Shown piece by piece: positions 6,355 through 8,608 of a DNA stretch of 8,608 nt. Below the pieces are notes generated by a model. The model searched no databases, was not told where the DNA came from, and was given only the letters and a program-made list of their open reading frames with translations. The stretch covers positions 1 to 8,608 of the forward strand of contig CANQMC010000050.1 in NCBI GenBank assembly GCA_947624855.1, written 5' to 3'. Position numbers and translations under genes: made by a program. Source of the DNA: an uncultured Bacilli bacterium (GTDB taxonomy: Bacteria > Bacillota_I > Bacilli_A > RF39 > UBA660). How positions within the stretch are numbered: the first letter of the stretch is position 1; each line of letters begins with the position of its first letter.

Positions 6355-7431
6355 TTAATTATTTACTTTTTCTTTTTCAACATTACCAATTAATTCATTT
6401 AATCTTTGCTTTAATTGTTTTTTTAGTTTATAAATATCTTCAATGGTTTTGATATTATATCTTACTTCATTTTTTTCTTCATCCATAATTATTATGTATT
6501 TTACATTTTCTTTTAAATAAACTCGACAAATCCATTTTGTAACTTTATTATCATATAGAATACCAAAGTAACTATAAGTATCTTTGTATGTTATTCTTTT
6601 AATATCACAAAATTCTGATAAAATAGATTTTACTATGTAATATGATTGTAATTCTTCTACTGTTGTTATTATTTCTTGACTTTCAGATTTAATTTCTTCA
6701 GTTTCTTCTTCTTCACTACTATTTTGAATAGCATTTTGTAATCTATCAGTAACTATTTCATTAAGATAGCTATTTATTGCTTTCTTTACTAGTGGTTTAT
6801 ATTTTTCTATAATATTTATAGTTTTTGGTCCTTCATAGATACCATTATTTAAGATAAATTTAATCATTTCATCAGAAGGATTTGAAAATTCAATTTTTAA
6901 TACATTTTTAATTAATCCTAAATATTTTAAATCATTAGCTGTTGAAAATATTTCGTCTTCATTAAAAGTACTTTTTTGAAATTTTTTTAATTCTTGTATT
7001 TCAGATTCTTTAATTTTTTCTAAATTAATTTCTAAAAATGGAGCATTATCCATTACATTAGTTTTTTCTAAATCTGTAAAAAATTTATAAATAATTCCAT
7101 TAGTTAAAATTGCAAATTTTGCTTTAGATGTTCCAAAATATCTAAATAATTGACTATCATGTTTTTCTAATTTTTCATTTACAGCTTTTGCTTCAATTAG
7201 TATAGATACTTCATTTTCAAGTATTATAGCATAATCTACTTTTTCTCCTTTTTTGATTCCTACATCTGCGATATATTCAGGAGTAAATTCATTTGGATTA
7301 AAAATATCATAACCTAATAATTGAAATAATGGCATAATTAATGATGTTTTTGTTGCTTCTTCCGTTTTTATGTTTTTCTTTAATTCTGGTATTCTTGCTA
7401 TAAATGTTTTTAATTTTTCTTCAAATTCCAT
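6355..7431 (-). CDS. Orphan HsdR N-terminal-like (type I restriction nuclease-fold) protein
   Basis: Predicted 358-residue cytoplasmic protein. Residues about 20-135 match the HSDR_N-type PD-(D/E)XK nuclease domain: an N-terminal helix with TEEATKTSLIMPLFQLLGYD, then KVDYAIILENEVSILIEAK giving Asp66, Glu80 and Lys82 as likely catalytic residues. LFRYF follows, with Gln94 and Tyr98 as the QxxxY motif known from type I R subunits. An acidic Glu-rich linker spans about 239-262. A C-terminal module (about 263-345) contains YSYFGILYD and WICRVYL, a pairing I associate with stand-alone phage or prophage members of this family. There is no helicase motor and no methylase or specificity subunit nearby, so classical type I restriction is not supported. 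AGAGGA lies 9 nt before the ATG. The gene has its own consensus promoter and, with it, is flanked by 19-bp direct repeats. Role: perhaps defence or phage-related DNA cleavage; this is inferred. Confidence 0.8.
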   Translation of the reverse strand: MEFEEKLKTFIARIPELKKNIKTEEATKTSLIMPLFQLLGYDIFNPNEFTPEYIADVGIKKGEKVDYAIILENEVSILIEAKAVNEKLEKHDSQLFRYFGTSKAKFAILTNGIIYKFFTDLEKTNVMDNAPFLEINLEKIKESEIQELKKFQKSTFNEDEIFSTANDLKYLGLIKNVLKIEFSNPSDEMIKFILNNGIYEGPKTINIIEKYKPLVKKAINSYLNEIVTDRLQNAIQNSSEEEETEEIKSESQEIITTVEELQSYYIVKSILSEFCDIKRITYKDTYSYFGILYDNKVTKWICRVYLKENVKYIIIMDEEKNEVRYNIKTIEDIYKLKKQLKQRLNELIGNVEKEKVNN

Positions 7432-7493
7432 GTTTTTTATTCCTCTTTCTATATTTTTGCTTAAAACACATTTAGTGCTTCTTTATGATTAAA

Positions 7494-7522
7494 ATTATAC
7501 CATTTTATTTTAAAAAGTACAA
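7494..7522 (-). promoter_or_regulatory. Promoter of the HsdR-N-like gene
   Basis: On the minus strand, TTGTAC (7517-7522), a 17-nt spacer and a perfect TATAAT (7494-7499). Start near 7487 would give a leader of about 55 nt, containing a weak 6-bp hairpin (around 7464-7480) and AGAGGA at 7441-7446. The promoter lies inside the direct-repeat-bounded segment, so the gene carries its own expression signal. Confidence 0.75.
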
Positions 7523-7531
7523 TAATTTTTA

Positions 7532-7550
7532 TTTTAAGAACACTTTGTAA
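7532..7550. repeat. Direct repeat copy B (19 bp), forming the 3' end of the GH25 gene
   Basis: TTTTAAGAACACTTTGTAA, identical to copy A at 6325-6343; the repeat period is 1207 bp. On the minus strand it encodes the last residues T-K-C-S and the TAA stop (7534-7536) of the muramidase gene. A repeat embedded in a gene's 3' end, with the reading frame preserved, is the usual arrangement at integration sites. Confidence 0.8.
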
Positions 7551-8343
7551 ATAATTCTTCTTCTTTTACATATCCTTCTTTAATACGATATGGAGCTTTA
7601 GCACCCTCAATTATTTCTAATATTTCTACTTCTTGATCAACTACTTCTTTTATAATATTTTCTGCATTACTTTCTTCATATATACGACCAGTTAAGTAAA
7701 CTTTATCGCCAACTTTATATTTATTATTAGTTAAATGATTTAAACCATTTTCTCTAATAATTCTTGGATAATCATAAAAAGCTATATCACCATCAACTCG
7801 AGCATTTATACCTGGTATATCTTCATAAGATGTTCTTTGCCACATTCCAGCTTTACCTCGATATGTAAAACGATCATTCCATTCAGCAACCCATTTATCG
7901 TAACGATCTAATTCTCGAGTATCTAAACCTCGACGAAAATTATTTAAACTAGAATAAATACCTACATAATAACCAGCTTTTTCCATTTCTTCACAATAAT
8001 AATTAACTATTTCAGTTAATCTTTCTTTTGGTAAAGCTAATTGTCTTTTACTTTCAACATCTAAAAAAACGGGATATTCTAATTTTTTATCTTTAATTAA
8101 ACGAAGTGTATGAGCTACTTCACTTCGAGCATCATCTAAGTTAGTAGCATAACTAAATAAATAGACACCAAAAGGTATGCCTAATTCTTTACATAATCTA
8201 GCATTTCTTTCATAATAAACATCATCTTGACTTTCATAATTATTACCATAACCACATCTTATTATAGCAAAATCTATGTATGGTTTAACTTTAGCCCAAT
8301 CTATTTTACCTTGATAGGCTGAAACATCAATACCTCTTATCAT
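7534..8343 (-). CDS. GH25 muramidase (lysozyme) with C-terminal SH3-like domain, endolysin type
   Basis: Predicted 269-residue enzyme that cleaves the beta-1,4 bond between MurNAc and GlcNAc in peptidoglycan. The GH25 domain (about 1-200) shows GIDVSAYQG with Asp6, AIIRCGYG (27-34), FLDVE with Asp95 and Glu97 (acidic active-site residues of the family), VGIYSS (127-132), WVAEW (151-155) and VDGDIAFY (183-190) with Asp186. Residues about 209-265 form an SH3-like wall-binding module of the kind found in phage endolysins, with YKVGDKVYL, EGAKAPYRI and GYVKEEEL. There is no signal peptide: the N-terminus goes straight into the catalytic domain, as in phage endolysins released through a holin. No holin gene is visible. 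The start has a strong AGGAG (8352-8356) 8 nt upstream. Its last codons and stop are one copy of the 19-bp repeat, and no terminator follows closely. It may be a prophage remnant or a domesticated lysozyme. Confidence 0.93.
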   Translation of the reverse strand: MIRGIDVSAYQGKIDWAKVKPYIDFAIIRCGYGNNYESQDDVYYERNARLCKELGIPFGVYLFSYATNLDDARSEVAHTLRLIKDKKLEYPVFLDVESKRQLALPKERLTEIVNYYCEEMEKAGYYVGIYSSLNNFRRGLDTRELDRYDKWVAEWNDRFTYRGKAGMWQRTSYEDIPGINARVDGDIAFYDYPRIIRENGLNHLTNNKYKVGDKVYLTGRIYEESNAENIIKEVVDQEVEILEIIEGAKAPYRIKEGYVKEEELFTKCS

Positions 8344-8419
8344 TTAATCAACTCCTAAAATAATATATTCACGAAAATAAAAGCTGATTGGATATTTATA
8401 AATAATAATTATAAATTTT

Positions 8420-8442
8420 AAAAAAATCCTAATTTAGGATTT
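8420..8442 (-). terminator. Terminator-like hairpin in the leader region of the GH25 gene
   Basis: Perfect 8-bp arms AAATCCTA/TAGGATTT (8424-8431 and 8435-8442) enclose a 3-nt loop. On the minus strand the stem runs into seven Ts (complement of 8420-8426, partly in the arm). It points leftward, toward the GH25 gene 77 nt away. No leftward gene lies upstream in the window, so it may be an attenuator or the end of a small RNA. Confidence 0.55.
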
Positions 8443-8445
8443 CAA

Positions 8446-8463
8446 ACTTGTTAATATACAAGT
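8446..8463. promoter_or_regulatory. Inverted repeat upstream of the GH25 gene (operator or RNA hairpin)
   Basis: ACTTGT-taatat-ACAAGT, perfect 6-bp arms with a 6-nt spacer, 3 bp from the terminator-like hairpin. It could be a protein-binding site or the first stem of a leftward leader RNA whose second stem is the terminator. Confidence 0.4.
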
Positions 8464-8484
8464 ATGTTTTATATATTTTATAAT

Positions 8485-8512
8485 AGTATAAAATTTCTTG
8501 CGTTAAATACAA
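8485..8512 (-). promoter_or_regulatory. Possible leftward promoter for the GH25 gene or a short leader RNA
   Basis: On the minus strand, TTGTAT (8507-8512), a 16-nt spacer and TATACT (8485-8490). Start near 8478 would give a leader of about 135 nt containing both hairpins at 8446-8463 and 8420-8442. No better promoter lies between the terminator-like hairpin and the GH25 start; TATAAT at 8408-8413 lacks a -35. It overlaps the rightward promoter. Confidence 0.4.
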
Positions 8513-8526
8513 TTGTTTGCTATAAT
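8498..8526 (+). promoter_or_regulatory. Extended -10 promoter for the rightward gene at the right edge
   Basis: TTGCGT (8498-8503), a 17-nt spacer and a perfect TATAAT (8521-8526) preceded by TGC (extended -10). Start near 8533 gives a leader of about 59 nt before the ATG at 8592. Confidence 0.8.
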
Positions 8527-8559
8527 TTGTATAGGGAATATTAGTTGTTGAGTGTCTAC

Positions 8560-8585
8560 CAAATCTCTTATAGAGAGGAGGTTTG
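8560..8585 (+). promoter_or_regulatory. 5' leader hairpin that holds the Shine-Dalgarno in a bulge
   Basis: TCTCT (8564-8568) pairs with AGAGA (8572-8576) over a 3-nt loop. Flanking CAAA (8560-8563) can pair with TTTG (8582-8585), leaving GGAGG (8577-8581), the ribosome binding site, as a 5-nt bulge. ACC just upstream could alternatively pair with GGT at 8580-8582 and mask the site. This suggests translational control by a protein or ligand. I could not match it to a known riboswitch or ribosomal-protein leader. Confidence 0.4.
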
Positions 8586-8591
8586 ATAAAG

Positions 8592-8608
8592 ATGAAAACT
8601 AAGACTTT
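8592..8608 (+). CDS. N-terminus of a rightward gene (partial, runs off the right edge)
   Basis: Only MKTKT and part of a sixth codon (F or L) are present. The start is supported by GGAGG 10 nt upstream and the promoter at 8498-8526. The in-frame TTG at 8583 is too close to the ribosome binding site. The first residues and a short structured leader would be compatible with a housekeeping gene such as ribosomal protein L13, which often begins M-(R/K)-T-T, but five residues cannot identify a gene. Confidence 0.6.

Noticed and set aside
6355..7431. A complete type I restriction-modification system
   Set aside because: Only an HsdR-N-like domain is present; no helicase motor, methyltransferase or specificity subunit is encoded in the window.
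7534..8343. An intact prophage around the GH25 gene
   Set aside because: No integrase, holin, structural or packaging gene is in the window; only single phage-like genes are seen, so the endolysin-like gene could be domesticated.
8475..8494. Inverted repeat ATTTTATA-atag-TATAAAAT as an operator
   Set aside because: Its arms contain only A and T, it overlaps promoter-like sequence, and such repeats are expected by chance at this base composition.
8533..8591. Purine riboswitch, because of the TCTACC string
   Set aside because: The leader from the predicted start is too short for a purine aptamer and the other conserved loop and junction bases are not seen.
8592..8608. Naming the right-edge gene rplM
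   Set aside because: Five residues that resemble the usual L13 start are too few to assign a gene.

Overview
The window is very AT-rich (roughly a quarter G+C by eye), with AGGAG/GGTGA-type ribosome binding sites, sigma-A-like promoters (TTGnnn-N16/17-TATAAT) and U-tract hairpin terminators. TGG encodes Trp and TGA is used as a stop, so the standard code applies. This points to a low-GC Firmicute (Bacilli or Clostridia type, probably gut-associated); I cannot name a species. No tRNA, rRNA, CRISPR array or complete insertion sequence is visible.

Layout. Positions 1-233: start of a secreted or membrane-anchored protein leaving the left edge on the minus strand. It is divergent from an XRE-type regulator with two helix-turn-helix domains (234-713, +). 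The spacer holds a strong promoter for the leftward gene, overlapped by one perfect inverted repeat and followed at once by a second. 710-2254 (-): DUF975 plus CmpB-like membrane protein, with its own promoter. 2339-5503 (-): large ABC transporter with ATPase and FtsX permease in one chain. 5508-6233 (-): phage Gp37/Gp68-like (DUF5131) protein with a radical-SAM-style cysteine cluster, placed 4 nt upstream of the transporter and probably co-transcribed with it. 6355-7431 (-): orphan type I restriction HsdR-N-like nuclease-fold protein. 7534-8343 (-): GH25 muramidase with a C-terminal SH3-like domain, resembling a phage endolysin. 8344-8608: regulatory spacer with hairpins, overlapping divergent promoters and the first codons of a rightward gene.

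How the parts relate. There are at least five transcription units: the edge gene, the regulator, the DUF975/CmpB gene, the DUF5131-ABC pair, and the muramidase and nuclease genes, which have separate promoters. The nuclease gene and its promoter lie between two identical 19-bp direct repeats 1207 bp apart. One copy forms the last codons and stop of the muramidase gene. Removing one repeat unit would leave the muramidase gene intact and place it about 46 nt from a terminator, so the nuclease gene looks like a small inserted cassette. That, and the regulator with paired inverted repeats, are the most interesting structures here. I found no complete system that I can call new with confidence.
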